A DNA stretch of 64,000 nt from Cyanobacterium aponinum PCC 10605 (GCF_000317675.1 NC_019776.1:682001-746000), one strand, 5' to 3'; shown: positions 9,179 through 19,019, counted from the first letter of the stretch. The notes: a model not told the origin generated them from the letters alone. Numbers and translations are program-made.

Positions 9179-9817
9179 TTATTGCAGTTTTTCCAGATTT
9201 TCTAATAGTTTCTTTGTCCGATTTGTAATTTCTTGCCAGTTATCCTCCATTATTAAATCAGTGGGAAATAAATCACTGGCTAGTCCGATTGCGATCGCAC
9301 CTGCTTTGATATAATCAACAGCATTACTGATATTTACCCCCCCTGTGGGAATAAGAGGAATATGGGGTAAAGGGGCAAGAATATTTTTCAGATAAGTAAC
9401 ACCCCCCACCGACTGAATGGGGAAAACTTTAACGGTTTTTGCTCCATAATTAAAAGCTGTGATAATTTCTGTGGGAGACAAAGCACCCGGTATCATCGGG
9501 ATATTATGATAATGAGCTAAAGCTAATAAATCTGGATCAAAATGAGGAGTAAAACAAAACTGTATTCCAGATGCGATCGCATTTGTCAAAAAATCATGAC
9601 TTAAAATTGTACCAGCACCGATATAACAAGAAGGTAACTCATCTCTTAAAGTGGAAATTAACTCCAATGGTTGATAACTATTTCCCGTCACCTCAATTAA
9701 CTTAACTCCTGCTTTTGCCATAGCATGAGCCTGTTTTTTGCCTAACTCCAAATTGTTACACCTAATCACCGCAATCAAACGATTTTTTTGTAAAACAGAC
9801 AGCCAACGATCTAACAT
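9179..9817 (-). CDS. eda: KDPG/KHG aldolase
   Basis: The 212-residue protein is a 2-keto-3-deoxy-6-phosphogluconate / 4-hydroxy-2-oxoglutarate aldolase of the Entner-Doudoroff pathway. Seen: the N-terminal LIAVIR, the general-base Glu in KLIEVTGN, FCFTPH, and the Schiff-base Lys in TVKVFPIQSVGG. The start at 9817 (MLDRWLSVLQ) is chosen because it gives the family length; the open frame extends upstream but that extension would overlap the divergent glycosyltransferase gene and is not family-like. The ribosome binding site is weak. Confidence 0.9.
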   Translation of the reverse strand: MLDRWLSVLQKNRLIAVIRCNNLELGKKQAHAMAKAGVKLIEVTGNSYQPLELISTLRDELPSCYIGAGTILSHDFLTNAIASGIQFCFTPHFDPDLLALAHYHNIPMIPGALSPTEIITAFNYGAKTVKVFPIQSVGGVTYLKNILAPLPHIPLIPTGGVNISNAVDYIKAGAIAIGLASDLFPTDLIMEDNWQEITNRTKKLLENLEKLQ

Positions 9818-9908
9818 AGGTAATAAAGAGAAAATAAAATTGATAATTATTCGTTCATAACTAATAATGAATAATTGATTAGTAGTTATTGGTTTAGGGA
9901 CAACAAAA

Positions 9909-11099
9909 GTGAGAATACTGGTATTATCATGGGAGTTTCCACCGAGAATTGTGGGGGGCATTGCTCGTCATGTTGCTGAATTATACCCTGAAATCGTTAA
10001 GTTAGGTCATGAAGTTCATTTAATTACGGTTAGATCAGGAGATTCTCCCATTTTAGAACAAGTCGAGGGCATAAATGTACATCGTTTAGAGGTTATTCCA
10101 GAGGATGATTTTTTTCGTTGGATTACCTACATGAATAATGTCATGCGTAGCTACGCTGAAGATTTAATTTCCCAGATGGGGGGTTTTGATTTAATTCATG
10201 CCCATGATTGGCTTGTAGCAGATAGTGCCATTCCCCTGAAACATCGCTTTAAAATTCCCTTGATTACTACTATTCATGCTACAGAATACGGTCGTCATAA
10301 TGGTATTCACAATGAAACTCAAGCCTATATTGCCAGTAAAGAAGGTACATTAATTTACGAATCATGGCGCGTCATCGTCTGTAGTGATTATATGCGTTTT
10401 GAGGTTCATCGAGCGCTTGGATGTCCCAAAGATAAAATAGATATTATTTATAATGGCATTCGCCCTGAAAAAAAAGCTAGATTACCCCTATTTGATTCTC
10501 AAAAATTTAGGCGTAAGTTTGCTCAAGATGATGAAAAAATCATTTACTATGTGGGCAGAATGACTTATGAAAAAGGAATCCATGTCTTATTAAAGGCGGC
10601 GGGAAAAGTATTACAAGATTTAAACGGTAAAGTAAAGTTAGTTATTATCGGTGGGGGTAATACTGATTTTTATCAAGATTTAGCCCATAGTTTAGGTATC
10701 TGGCAACATTGCAATTTTACGGGTTTTATGTCAGAAGAAGACTTAAATAAATTTACAACCATTGCTGATTGTGCCGTTTTTCCCAGTTTATATGAACCTT
10801 TTGGTATCGTTGTCTTAGAAAGTTTTGCTTCTTGTGTGCCTGTAGTTGTCTCAGATGCAGGAGGACTTCCAGAAGTAGTAAGACACACTAATACGGGAAT
10901 TGTCACTCAAGTGAATAACCCTCACTCTCTGGCGTGGGGAATATTGGAAATATTAAAAAATCCTGACTATGCCCAATCTATGGTAAAAAATGCTTATCAA
11001 GATTTATTTACCCGTTTTCAATGGTCAAAATTAGCTCAACAAACTATTAATACTTATCATATTGTTGCCAAAGAAAGACAATTGACTATTTGGGAATAA
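9909..11099 (+). CDS. Family 4 glycosyltransferase (glycogen-synthase-like)
   Basis: This GT-B fold protein of 396 residues begins with a GTG codon (RILVLSWEFPPRIVGGIARHV, with the nucleotide-sugar-binding glycine loop). The C-terminal domain has YYVGRMTYEKG and the donor-binding EPFGIVVLESFASCVPVV motif. Related cyanobacterial proteins are annotated as glycosyltransferase or glycogen-synthase-like; the acceptor is not evident. The start lies 91 bases from the divergent aldolase start. Confidence 0.9.
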   Translation: MRILVLSWEFPPRIVGGIARHVAELYPEIVKLGHEVHLITVRSGDSPILEQVEGINVHRLEVIPEDDFFRWITYMNNVMRSYAEDLISQMGGFDLIHAHDWLVADSAIPLKHRFKIPLITTIHATEYGRHNGIHNETQAYIASKEGTLIYESWRVIVCSDYMRFEVHRALGCPKDKIDIIYNGIRPEKKARLPLFDSQKFRRKFAQDDEKIIYYVGRMTYEKGIHVLLKAAGKVLQDLNGKVKLVIIGGGNTDFYQDLAHSLGIWQHCNFTGFMSEEDLNKFTTIADCAVFPSLYEPFGIVVLESFASCVPVVVSDAGGLPEVVRHTNTGIVTQVNNPHSLAWGILEILKNPDYAQSMVKNAYQDLFTRFQWSKLAQQTINTYHIVAKERQLTIWE

Positions 11100-11134
11100 G
11101 TGGAATCATCACCATTTAAGCTAGGGATGCACTA

Positions 11135-11246
11135 AGGTGTCGGGTTTCAGGTTTCAGGTTTTAGAAGAAAGTAATGAGTAACGAGTAACGAGTAACGAGT
11201 AATTATCAACTATTCACTATTCACTATTCACTATTCACTATTCATT
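11135..11246 (+). repeat. Tandem heptamer repeat tract, copy 2
   Basis: GGTGTCGGGTTTCAGGTTTC is followed by three GAGTAAC units and about five TATTCAC heptamers, matching the tract at 9060-9157. It fills most of the gap between the glycosyltransferase and the RND gene. Confidence 0.8.
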
Positions 11247-11364
11247 AAATTGTCCTTTTCGCCATCACTCTTAGATGAAAATTTATCCCGAAATCAGGTT
11301 AAATGCCTCTTAGCTTGGTTAGAATATCCAAAAGAATCTTTTTGTCGAGGAGAAATGCTATTTC

Positions 11365-14109
11365 ATGAATTTTTCATGGCGTCAACGGTTGAATATTTCC
11401 CGCTTTGCAATTCATCATCCCCGTTTGACTATTAGTTTTTGGTTAGGAATTGCCATTGCTGGTATATTAGCTTTTTCTTCTCTTAAATATGCTCTTTTTC
11501 CCGATGTTACTTTTCCCGTGGTTATTATTCGGGCTAGTAGTGATATAGTTAATCCTATCGAAAATAGCGATCGCATCACCACTATTTTAGAAAAACCATT
11601 ATTATCCCTTGAGGGAGTAGAATCCGTTACTTCTACAACATATCCCCGTGAAATAATCATTAATACTCTTTTCTTTGCGGGAAAAACTTTAGAGAAAACC
11701 ACAAACATTGTCAAAGAAACCATAGCCGAGGTTGATTTACCTGCTAACACTAAATTAGAAATCATCCCCTACAATCTCAATGAATCCACTGCCATTAGCT
11801 ATGCTTTAACCAGTGAAAATCAAAATTTAGAAGAAATTGCCACCATTGCCATAGAAGAAATTATCCCCAACTTAGAAAAAATAGATGGTATTCTCAATGT
11901 TAATCTTTTGGGTTTAAGTGAAGATAGCCAAGAAATTAAACAAGATATTAACCCTAGTATTGTTAATTTTAATGGAGAGTCCGCATTAGCGTTACAAATA
12001 ATTAAAAAAGGTACTGGTAATACCTTAGAAGTAGTAAAGAAAGTTAAAACAGTAATTAATCAGTTACAAAATCAGTTTGCAGATATTCAGTTTAATATTG
12101 CCCAAACGGAAGCAAATTATATTCAAGAGGCGACTCAAGCAACTATCGATAGTCTAATTCTCGCCATTATTTTAGCAATCTTGGTGATTTTCCCCTTTCT
12201 AAATAGTTTTAAAGCCACTTTTATTACAGCTTTAGCCATACCTCTTTCATTATTAGGTACTTTTATTGTCATGGCAACGGCTTCTTTTAATTTAGAAACA
12301 ATTACCTTATTGGCTTTAGCTTTAGTCATCGGCATAGTGGTAGATGATGCCATTGTCGAGGTAGAAAATATTAGCCGTCATATTTCTGAGGGAGAAACCC
12401 CTAAACAAGCGGCCTTAAAAGGTAGTGATGAAATCGGTTTAACTGTGTCTGCCTCTACTCTTACTATTGTGGCTGTGTTTTTACCTGTTGCTTTCACTAC
12501 TGGTAATGTCAAACAATTTTTTCTCCCCTTTGCTTTAACTGTCTCTACTGCCGTCATGGTTTCCCTGTTGGTGGCTCGAACTCTTACGCCCGTACTTTGT
12601 ATGTATTGGTTAAAATCTGTTCCCAAACAGGGGTTAGATAACTTAGATATATTCAATGGGGGGATAAAAGATAGCAGTGAAGTTAAGGAAGAGAAAAACC
12701 CCTCTCTACATAGGGAGGAGGGAAAGAGGAAAAATAAATTTCTGAAAAGCTATCAAAAAATATTACATTGGTCATTACTACATCGAAAAGTAGTAATTAT
12801 TTTTGCTTTACTTAGTTTTATTATTGGTATTGCTTTAATACCTCTCATTCCCCAAGGTTTTATTCCTCAATTAGACAGGGGAGAATTTAATGTTATTTAC
12901 ACCACTGAGTTGCCAAAACTTTCTCTAAATCTTGAGAATAATTCAGAAGCAAACACCATAGAAAATCAATCTAATTCTCCTTTTAATTGGATAGGTGATA
13001 TTGCACAGAATCCCGATGGTTTTATTTTAAGACGAACTCGTCGGGCAGGGGATAAAATTCAAGAAGCTATCTTGGCTAATCCAGATGTGGAAACTGTATT
13101 TAATATGGTGGGATTGCGATCGCAGCCGAATAGAGGTAGAATTTATGTTAAATTAAAATCTGGTAGACAAACTGACACCATTACGATTCAAAATCAAATT
13201 AGAGATAGTCTTCCCTCTCTCAAAGGAGTCAATATAAGCGTTGAAGATATAAAATTCATCGACACAGGAGACGCTAAACCTTTCTCTTTTTCTCTAATTA
13301 GTGAAAATGTCACTTCTCTTTATTCTGGTGCAGAAAAAATAAAGCCTGTTTTAGAACAAATATCTGGTTTACAAGACTTAAGTATATCTCCCACAGACAT
13401 TAGCATTTCTGCCGAGCAAAATCCCCAAATAATTGAACATCAGCAAGGCAAACCATCTGTAACTTTTACCGCCAATTTAGGAGAAGGAGAAGCATTGGGA
13501 GATTTAACAAAAAAAATAGTAAACACCATTCAACCTTTTTTACCTGCTGATATTACCTTATCCATTGGCGGTGACTCTGCCAGAATGTGGGAAGTATTAA
13601 GGCAATTTAGTTTTGTATTAGGTTTTTCTATTTTATTAATGTTAGGAGTTTTATGGCTACTTTTTGGTAGTCTAAGAGAGCCTTTAGTAGTAGGATTATC
13701 TCTACCTTTATCTATTGTAGGGGCAATGTTGGCTCTTTTAATCACTCAAAGTGACTTTGGGATGATTTCTCTAATTGGTTTTATCTTTTTATTAGGATTA
13801 TTAGACAAAAATACTTTACTGTTAGTTGATTATATTAATCAATTGCGTCAACAAGGTATGAATCGACAAGAAGCAATTATCAAAGGTTGTACAATCAGGT
13901 TACGTCCGATTCTAATGACAACCCTTTCCACGATACTAGGAATGCTACCCATTGCCATCGGCTTGGGGGCAGGTGCGGAATTAAGACAACCAATGGCAGT
14001 AGCAATTATTGGCGGTTTAATCACGTCTTCTCTTCTCAGTTTGATATTTGTACCAGTTTTTTATAGCATTATGGAAGATATTTGGTTTAAAGCTAAAACC
14101 GATACTTAA
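11365..14109 (+). CDS. RND-family efflux permease
   Basis: The 914-residue inner-membrane pump has the HAE-type layout: TM1 near residues 20-40, a periplasmic loop, TM2-6 (about 255-400) with the proton-relay pair in VVDDAIVEVENI, a central cytoplasmic loop, a second periplasmic loop, and TM7-12 (about 755-905) with the relay Lys in GLLDKNTLLLVDY. It is about 100-130 residues shorter than usual because both porter loops are reduced. No membrane-fusion or outer-membrane partner is adjacent. The start at 11365 has an AGGAG 11 bases upstream. A Pro/Arg/Glu-rich insert near residues 435-455 coincides with a GC-rich palindrome in the DNA. Confidence 0.88.
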   Translation: MNFSWRQRLNISRFAIHHPRLTISFWLGIAIAGILAFSSLKYALFPDVTFPVVIIRASSDIVNPIENSDRITTILEKPLLSLEGVESVTSTTYPREIIINTLFFAGKTLEKTTNIVKETIAEVDLPANTKLEIIPYNLNESTAISYALTSENQNLEEIATIAIEEIIPNLEKIDGILNVNLLGLSEDSQEIKQDINPSIVNFNGESALALQIIKKGTGNTLEVVKKVKTVINQLQNQFADIQFNIAQTEANYIQEATQATIDSLILAIILAILVIFPFLNSFKATFITALAIPLSLLGTFIVMATASFNLETITLLALALVIGIVVDDAIVEVENISRHISEGETPKQAALKGSDEIGLTVSASTLTIVAVFLPVAFTTGNVKQFFLPFALTVSTAVMVSLLVARTLTPVLCMYWLKSVPKQGLDNLDIFNGGIKDSSEVKEEKNPSLHREEGKRKNKFLKSYQKILHWSLLHRKVVIIFALLSFIIGIALIPLIPQGFIPQLDRGEFNVIYTTELPKLSLNLENNSEANTIENQSNSPFNWIGDIAQNPDGFILRRTRRAGDKIQEAILANPDVETVFNMVGLRSQPNRGRIYVKLKSGRQTDTITIQNQIRDSLPSLKGVNISVEDIKFIDTGDAKPFSFSLISENVTSLYSGAEKIKPVLEQISGLQDLSISPTDISISAEQNPQIIEHQQGKPSVTFTANLGEGEALGDLTKKIVNTIQPFLPADITLSIGGDSARMWEVLRQFSFVLGFSILLMLGVLWLLFGSLREPLVVGLSLPLSIVGAMLALLITQSDFGMISLIGFIFLLGLLDKNTLLLVDYINQLRQQGMNRQEAIIKGCTIRLRPILMTTLSTILGMLPIAIGLGAGAELRQPMAVAIIGGLITSSLLSLIFVPVFYSIMEDIWFKAKTDT
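12696..12729. repeat. GC-rich palindrome inside the RND gene
   Basis: ACCCCTCTCTACATAGGGAG forms an imperfect hairpin within the coding region and encodes the hydrophilic stretch NPSLHREEGKRK between TM6 and TM7. It resembles the in-frame palindromic repeats at 20851-20893 and 23297-23340. Confidence 0.5.
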
Positions 14110-14726
14110 TAAGTAACCCCACGATAAGTTCTAGGTTTTCTTTTCGGTGTGGCAGAAGGTTTATTCTGGGGGGTGTTAACAACTTCTGTTGGGGGCTGAT
14201 TAACAACCACGCCACGATACTTTACTAAATCTTCAGAAGTATCTAGGGAAATTGATGCTGTTTGATTTTTTCTAGCTTTTAAATGATCGAAACCATCGCC
14301 TTTAGAAGAATATTGAAAGATATTATATTCTGTTTTTGAGTAATTTTCTTGGGAAGAAGATTTAGATTTACCTACTCGGTTATTATCCTTAGATTTATTG
14401 TTATCGAGTGCCGAAATTTGAGAAGACTGAATATTAATATTTGCTTCTACAGGGGAGACACTATTCAGATTTTTGACTTCTACATTGGCGACTTTTTCCT
14501 CTTCCCATACGGTGTAAGAATAACTGGTTTCGATAACAAAACTTTCTTTTCCTAAACCTTCTATTTCTGCACAAAGATTTAAGGCTTTATCCCTAAACTT
14601 TTTTGGTAAATCAGATTTACGCCTAAAGTTTTTGGTAAGGTAAGTCATGGTTAGGGATTTTTGAACATCAGCAAGAGAGATTCCTTGTTGGGTCAACTCA
14701 TGGGCTGTCAGTATTTTCATGGTCAA
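14106..14726 (-). CDS. Hypothetical protein with C-terminal YRG motifs
   Basis: This 206-residue protein has no recognised enzyme domain. Residues 1-70 form an ordered-looking part (LTAHELTQQGISLADVQ, FRRKSDLPKKFRDKALNLC), then a Ser/Asn-rich linker follows. The motif KYRGVVV near residue 170 recurs as TYRGVTY at the C-terminus. YRG motifs of this type occur in the cyanobacterial DUF4278 family, so a distant relation is possible (inference). It is convergent with the RND gene and overlaps its stop by four bases. A plus-strand open frame in the same region is a shadow. Confidence 0.6.
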   Translation of the reverse strand: MTMKILTAHELTQQGISLADVQKSLTMTYLTKNFRRKSDLPKKFRDKALNLCAEIEGLGKESFVIETSYSYTVWEEEKVANVEVKNLNSVSPVEANINIQSSQISALDNNKSKDNNRVGKSKSSSQENYSKTEYNIFQYSSKGDGFDHLKARKNQTASISLDTSEDLVKYRGVVVNQPPTEVVNTPQNKPSATPKRKPRTYRGVTY

Positions 14727-15093
14727 ATATATTTTTAAATAAAGGACTTGTTGATGAAGATAGTTTTACTTAACCATTAATATTAGAGTAATTAAATAGG
14801 GGAAATAGTAATCTAAAATACACTTTAACTAATTTATTTAGAACAATTACCTTTTCTAAAATTTAGTATCTAATTTGACTTATTTTATGAATATAGTGTA
14901 GTTAAAATAACAAAAAAATATAGATTCAGATCAATAATTACCGTTTTATATTTTGTGCAGTATTGTAGAGGATAATTATAAAAAAAGGGACTGGACTCTT
15001 GAGTTAGAATATATCAGAGGACAATAAGTATAAAACCCTTACTTTTGTCTTTCGCCTACCTTCACCTAAACATTTTTAGTACTCCTCACTTAT
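14727..15093. other. AT-rich intergenic stretch, no feature seen
   Basis: These 367 bases lie between two minus-strand genes. No open frame, tRNA-like fold or dispersed repeat was found; it probably holds the promoter of the upstream-facing gene. Confidence 0.5.
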
Positions 15094-15528
15094 CTATGGT
15101 ATTTGATAACTAAAATACTTATCCGACGAAGAGTTTGTATCAGGTAAAAGTAAACGCCATGTTTTTCCTGCATTCTGCCTTTGCAAATTTAAGGTGAAAC
15201 TATTTTTAATTTTTTTTCCTTTATTTTTGTTGTTTTTTGTGACTACTAAATAATCTCCTGTTAAGTGGTACGTAGGTAAGTTAAATTTGTTGCTAGGTTC
15301 AATTTTTCTAATATTGATTTTTTCTATTTCTATAGTAGGCTTTTGAGTACCTAGGTGTGTGCTTAAAACCCCATATTTTTTGTTTATTTGTAGTGCGATC
15401 GCTTTTTCAATTGTAGTGGCATCAGGAGCAAATTCTAAGGGCGGGGGATTAACCGAGCAACCAGTCATGATAAAATAAAGGGCGAAGCAAATAAGTATTC
15501 TGGCTATTTTCAACATTTTTTTATTCAA
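15094..15528 (-). CDS. Putative lipoprotein (144 aa)
   Basis: The N-terminus is a lipoprotein signal: basic MNKKMLK, hydrophobic IARILICFALYFIM, then a lipobox-like MTGC with the modified Cys at about residue 24. The mature part is small, basic and predicted beta-rich (YHLTGDYLVVTKNNK). The function is unknown. It is divergent from the next gene across about 107 bases. Confidence 0.65.
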   Translation of the reverse strand: MNKKMLKIARILICFALYFIMTGCSVNPPPLEFAPDATTIEKAIALQINKKYGVLSTHLGTQKPTIEIEKINIRKIEPSNKFNLPTYHLTGDYLVVTKNNKNKGKKIKNSFTLNLQRQNAGKTWRLLLPDTNSSSDKYFSYQIP

Positions 15529-15635
15529 CCTCTATCCATTACAAAAAAGAAAATAGAAATAAGAAGAATTTAATTAATAAAATATAAGGTTTATTCTTTA
15601 CAAAATATTATAATTATCCTCGCACTTATAAGAAA

Positions 15636-16763
15636 ATGACTGATAACTCCGAGAAAAATATTTACTCTGTAATTGAGTTAAAAAAATCTCTTAAGAGAAC
15701 GATGATTCAATTACAAAAAGCGATCGATATTCTCAATCAAAATTCTCCTGATGATCTACCAAATTTAACTGTTGTAGAAAATCTAGTTAAATCTAGCAAT
15801 GCTTTAGTGGACTATCTTCAACTGAAAAATTCTTCTGGCGAGGCTGACATAAATACAATTCAAAGTCAAGAGGAAAAAACAGAAACTTCAGAACCTAAAA
15901 AAGTCAGAACTAGCAATAAAAAACAAAAATCTTTTGTTAAAATTAATCAAAATTTTTTGCTGGTATTAGTGTTAATTATTAGTATATCCTTTAACATTAT
16001 TGCATTAACAAATAATTCTATTTTTCCCAAAAAAAACGTATCTGTAGCCAGTAATGTAAAAGATGAAGAAATAATTTCTCAAACAGATAATGATGAGAAT
16101 ATAAACATAGGAGACAATATATTTTTAGAGCCTCAAATAGAAGAAAAAGTAGAACAGAAAAACGATGAAACAGAGGAACAAGAAGCCTATCAAATAGGAG
16201 AAAATATTTTTCAAGAAGAAGAAAACAATCAAGAATTAGACACACCAGTATCAGAGAAAAATGATAATAATAATGAGCAAAATAACAATAATCCATCAGA
16301 ACCAGAAATTATCTCATCTGAGGATGAAACTGATTTAATTAAAGAAAATCAAATAGATACTCCAAAATCATCTAATTTAAACTCAACAGAATCTCAAGAA
16401 ACATCTGAACCAAAACAACAGATAGAAGAAAACGATCAAGAGGATGAAGGAATTTCTCTTCTAACCCTAAATCCAGAACAATATATTATCAAAAACATCG
16501 AAAATCAAATAGAAAATATTACCCAAAAATATGGAGAGAATTTAATTGTCAGAGTAAAAGCTAATTTTTCTAATAATAGCTTAATTATTACCGTTGGAGA
16601 AAAGTGGTATGAACTTAGTAGCAATAAACAAAATAACTTTGCTGAGGAAGTCTTTAAACAAGTTAAATCCTTAGATTTTTATAAATTTAAATTAGAAAAT
16701 ACAGAGGGCAAAATATTAGCCAGAAATGCAGTAGTAGGAGAAGGCATCATATTGATTCCGTAA
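15636..16763 (+). CDS. Single-pass membrane protein with acidic linker and conserved C-terminal domain
   Basis: The 375-residue product has an N-terminal helical region (1-75), one membrane segment near residues 105-128 (FLLVLVLIISISFNIIALT), a long low-complexity Glu/Asn/Gln linker (about 140-275), and an ordered C-terminal domain (about 280-375: NSLIITVGEKWYEL, ILARNAVVGEGIILIP). This C-terminal domain resembles one seen in other cyanobacterial proteins of unknown function. It lies next to the psbN/psbH block but on the opposite strand to psbN. Confidence 0.65.
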   Translation: MTDNSEKNIYSVIELKKSLKRTMIQLQKAIDILNQNSPDDLPNLTVVENLVKSSNALVDYLQLKNSSGEADINTIQSQEEKTETSEPKKVRTSNKKQKSFVKINQNFLLVLVLIISISFNIIALTNNSIFPKKNVSVASNVKDEEIISQTDNDENINIGDNIFLEPQIEEKVEQKNDETEEQEAYQIGENIFQEEENNQELDTPVSEKNDNNNEQNNNNPSEPEIISSEDETDLIKENQIDTPKSSNLNSTESQETSEPKQQIEENDQEDEGISLLTLNPEQYIIKNIENQIENITQKYGENLIVRVKANFSNNSLIITVGEKWYELSSNKQNNFAEEVFKQVKSLDFYKFKLENTEGKILARNAVVGEGIILIP

Positions 16764-16787
16764 GGCTAATAATTCCTTCCTCATCAC

Positions 16788-16861
16788 CTTAACACCTGCA
16801 ACCTGCAACCTGCAACCTGACACCTAACCTTATCAGATATTCTTAAACCGAACTGAGGTTA
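16788..16861 (-). repeat. Dispersed repeat family A, copy 3
   Basis: Read on the minus strand it starts AACCTCAGTTCGGTTTAAGA and ends in repeated GGTTGCAGGTTGCAGGT. It stands about 50 bases after the psbN stop. Confidence 0.8.
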
Positions 16862-16912
16862 TCTTAACTCTTAACTCCGAACTCAAATTGCCCCTTGCCC
16901 TTTTAATTAATA

Positions 16913-17044
16913 TTAGTCTTCATGATCCTCAAAAGGATCACCTAATTCTGCGGATGGAGGTCCAAAAGCAGTATAAATTGAAACACCAGTAATGGCGATT
17001 AAAACCGCCGCTATGCCAAAACCGATTAATGTAGCAGTATCCAT
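16913..17044 (-). CDS. psbN: Photosystem II protein PsbN
   Basis: A 43-residue reading frame encodes MDTATLIGFGIAAVLIAITG followed by VSIYTAFGPPSAELGDPFED, matching PsbN in length, its single membrane span and its invariant YTAFGPPS motif. PsbN is an assembly factor for the photosystem II reaction centre rather than a stable subunit. It is transcribed opposite to psbH, as in other cyanobacteria and in chloroplasts. The gene is too short for most automatic ORF cut-offs. Confidence 0.95.
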   Translation of the reverse strand: MDTATLIGFGIAAVLIAITGVSIYTAFGPPSAELGDPFEDHED

Positions 17045-17394
17045 AATTTGATATTTTTAATAGCGAGACTTAATGATTATATTTTCGGGGTAAGAGTCCC
17101 CTTATGTTATACTGATTTTAACGGCATTCGTGCCGAAGTTGCTATAGACTCAAAAAAAACTAATTTTAAGTCAAATTTGATGAGTTTCTGTAGTTTTTAG
17201 CGGTGTGGCACATCGTTATAGCTTCTTAAAGCATCTTAGTACTATAATCTTTTGTGGTTATGGGGTTTGCTGAAAAGGAGAATCACCTTAAATAATCTTT
17301 TTTGACTCGGAAACAAGAGAATTTAAAGATTTAACGGGGTGAGTTGTCATATAATATTCGCTAGATAAAACATTATTATATAAATAGGTTGAAT
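17045..17394. promoter_or_regulatory. psbN/psbH divergent control region
   Basis: These 350 bases separate the start codons of the divergent psbN and psbH genes and must contain both promoters. An ATATAAT-like segment near 17349-17356 is a candidate -10 element for psbH. No open frame or repeat is visible. The promoter call rests on position and is not proven. Confidence 0.4.
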
Positions 17395-17595
17395 ATGGCA
17401 CAACGTACTGGTTTAGGTAACTTGCTCAGACCTTTAAACTCCGAGTATGGTAAAGTTGTACCCGGTTGGGGAACTACTCCTTTAATGGCAGTTTTCATGG
17501 TCTTATTTTTAGTTTTCTTATTAATTATTTTACAAATTTACAACTCCTCTATCTTATTAGAAGGTATTGATGTTGATTGGAGAAGTTTAGGTTAA
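17395..17595 (+). CDS. psbH: Photosystem II phosphoprotein-type subunit PsbH
   Basis: The 66-residue product ([20 protein letters not shown], then [18 protein letters not shown]) has the conserved N-terminal region and a single membrane span ending in [14 protein letters not shown]. It is a low-molecular-mass PSII subunit near CP47. The ATG at 17395 is chosen over an in-frame TTG two codons upstream because it gives the family N-terminus. Confidence 0.96.
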   Translation: MAQRTGLGNLLRPLNSEYGKVVPGWGTTPLMAVFMVLFLVFLLIILQIYNSSILLEGIDVDWRSLG

Positions 17596-17728
17596 AATAC
17601 CAAATTTTTTTCCTTGTTAATGGTTGATTGTTGATTATTTTTTCATACCTTTAATCTACGGAATTAGTGTTTATTAAGTTTGGTATGAAATAGATAATAA
17701 ATGAATAGTAAATAAATATTTTATTCCC

Positions 17729-17998
17729 ATGAATGTATTTGGCATTGGCTTACCCGAAATGATTTTGATTTTTGTGGTGGCTCTGTTAATTTTTGGTCCG
17801 AAAAAGTTACCAGAAATTGGAAAAAGCCTAGGCAAAACTCTTAAAGGCTTTCAAGAGGCTTCTAAAGAATTTCAAGAGGAATTTAAGAAGGAGGCGGAGA
17901 AAATTGAAGAAACCGTTTCGATGAAAGCACAATTGGAGTCTAGTAAAGAAACAGAGGAAAATGTTGTCAATTCTAGCTCAACAGAAAAAAACTCTTAG
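17729..17998 (+). CDS. tatA: Twin-arginine translocase subunit TatA/E
   Basis: The 89-residue protein has an N-terminal membrane segment ([19 protein letters not shown]), the [10 protein letters not shown] hinge, an amphipathic helix and a charged tail. It forms the pore-forming oligomer of the Tat export system in thylakoid and plasma membranes. The psbH-tatA order is a common cyanobacterial arrangement. Confidence 0.93.
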   Translation: MNVFGIGLPEMILIFVVALLIFGPKKLPEIGKSLGKTLKGFQEASKEFQEEFKKEAEKIEETVSMKAQLESSKETEENVVNSSSTEKNS

Positions 17999-18035
17999 AT
18001 TCTTCTTTTGTTAACCTTGTTTTTTACTTTTATTC

Positions 18036-19019
18036 ATGTTAATTTCTCGCTCTCCTGTTAGGATTAGTTTCTTTGGTGGTGGCACTGATTATCCAGAGTA
18101 TTTTCTTCGTCATGGAGGGGCAGTATTAGCAACGGCAATAGATAAGTTTTGTTATTTAACGGCTAGTCCTTTTCCTAGTCAGTTATTTGACTATAAGATT
18201 CGCCTTTCTTATCGACAGGTTGAGTTAGTAAAAAATGTTGAGCAAATACAACACAATGTTTATCGTGAGTGTTTGAAATTTTGCGGTTTGGAAGGGGATA
18301 TAGAGTTACATAATGTAGCGGATTTACCTGCTTTTACTGGGTTGGGTTCGTCTTCTACTTTTACGGTGGCATTGCTTCAGGCTTTACATAGTTTTAAGGG
18401 GGAGTTTGTTCGCCCTTTGGATTTAGCTTATGAGGCTATTTATGTGGAAAGACAGTTACTAAAGGATAAGGTAGGTTGTCAGGATCAATTAATGGCGGCG
18501 GTGGGAGGATTTAATCTCGTTGAGTTTCGTACGGAAACAGATATTTTAGTCCATAAAGTGCCGATTTCTCCTCAAAGGTTGGCAGAGTTTGAAAAGCATT
18601 TATTTATTGTTTTTACGGGCATCAAGAGACGGGCGGCGCAGGTTGTTGCCCATCAGTTGGAAAAAGTTGTGGATAATACTGATACTTTAAAGATGATGCG
18701 TTTAATGGTGGATGAGGGATGGGATATTTTAACTAGCAATAAGCCTTTTTCGGCTTTTGGAGAATTGTTACATAAAGCATGGATGGCAAAACGCAGTCTT
18801 GCTTCGGCGATTTCTAATCCTCAGATTGATGAGATATACAGTTTAGGAATTGATGCAGGGGCATGGGGTGGTAAGTTATTGGGGGCTGGTGCTGGAGGTT
18901 TTATTTTGTTTTTTGCTCCTCCAGAGGTTCATCCTGCGTTAAAATCGGTTTTTGGCGATCGCCAAGTTTTAGATATAAAGGTAAATGCACCGGGTTCAGA
19001 AATTATTTTTTCTTCTTAG
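18036..19019 (+). CDS. GHMP-family sugar kinase
   Basis: This 327-residue kinase has the GHMP motifs: the N-terminal [17 protein letters not shown], the ATP-binding [18 protein letters not shown], and the C-terminal [14 protein letters not shown]. It resembles D-glycero-D-manno-heptose-7-phosphate kinase and L-fucose/glucuronate kinases, suggesting nucleotide-sugar or exopolysaccharide precursor synthesis; the exact sugar cannot be called. It follows tatA by 37 bases and overlaps the convergent rsmH stop by four bases. Confidence 0.85.
   Translation: MLISRSPVRISFFGGGTDYPEYFLRHGGAVLATAIDKFCYLTASPFPSQLFDYKIRLSYRQVELVKNVEQIQHNVYRECLKFCGLEGDIELHNVADLPAFTGLGSSSTFTVALLQALHSFKGEFVRPLDLAYEAIYVERQLLKDKVGCQDQLMAAVGGFNLVEFRTETDILVHKVPISPQRLAEFEKHLFIVFTGIKRRAAQVVAHQLEKVVDNTDTLKMMRLMVDEGWDILTSNKPFSAFGELLHKAWMAKRSLASAISNPQIDEIYSLGIDAGAWGGKLLGAGAGGFILFFAPPEVHPALKSVFGDRQVLDIKVNAPGSEIIFSS

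Noticed and set aside
9060-11246. CRISPR array
   Set aside because: The TATTCAC and GAGTAAC tracts are simple tandem heptamers without spacers; no repeat-spacer pattern of 28-37 bases exists anywhere in the window, including around the cas operon.
11250-11435. 61-codon plus-strand frame before and overlapping the RND gene
   Set aside because: It overlaps the RND start by 71 bases in another frame, starts with TTG without a ribosome binding site, and its C-terminal part is the shifted RND sequence. The AGGAG upstream is better used by the RND start at 11365.
16018-16296. 92-codon minus-strand frame rich in Leu/Phe/Tyr
   Set aside because: It is the antisense shadow of the acidic linker of the plus-strand membrane protein.
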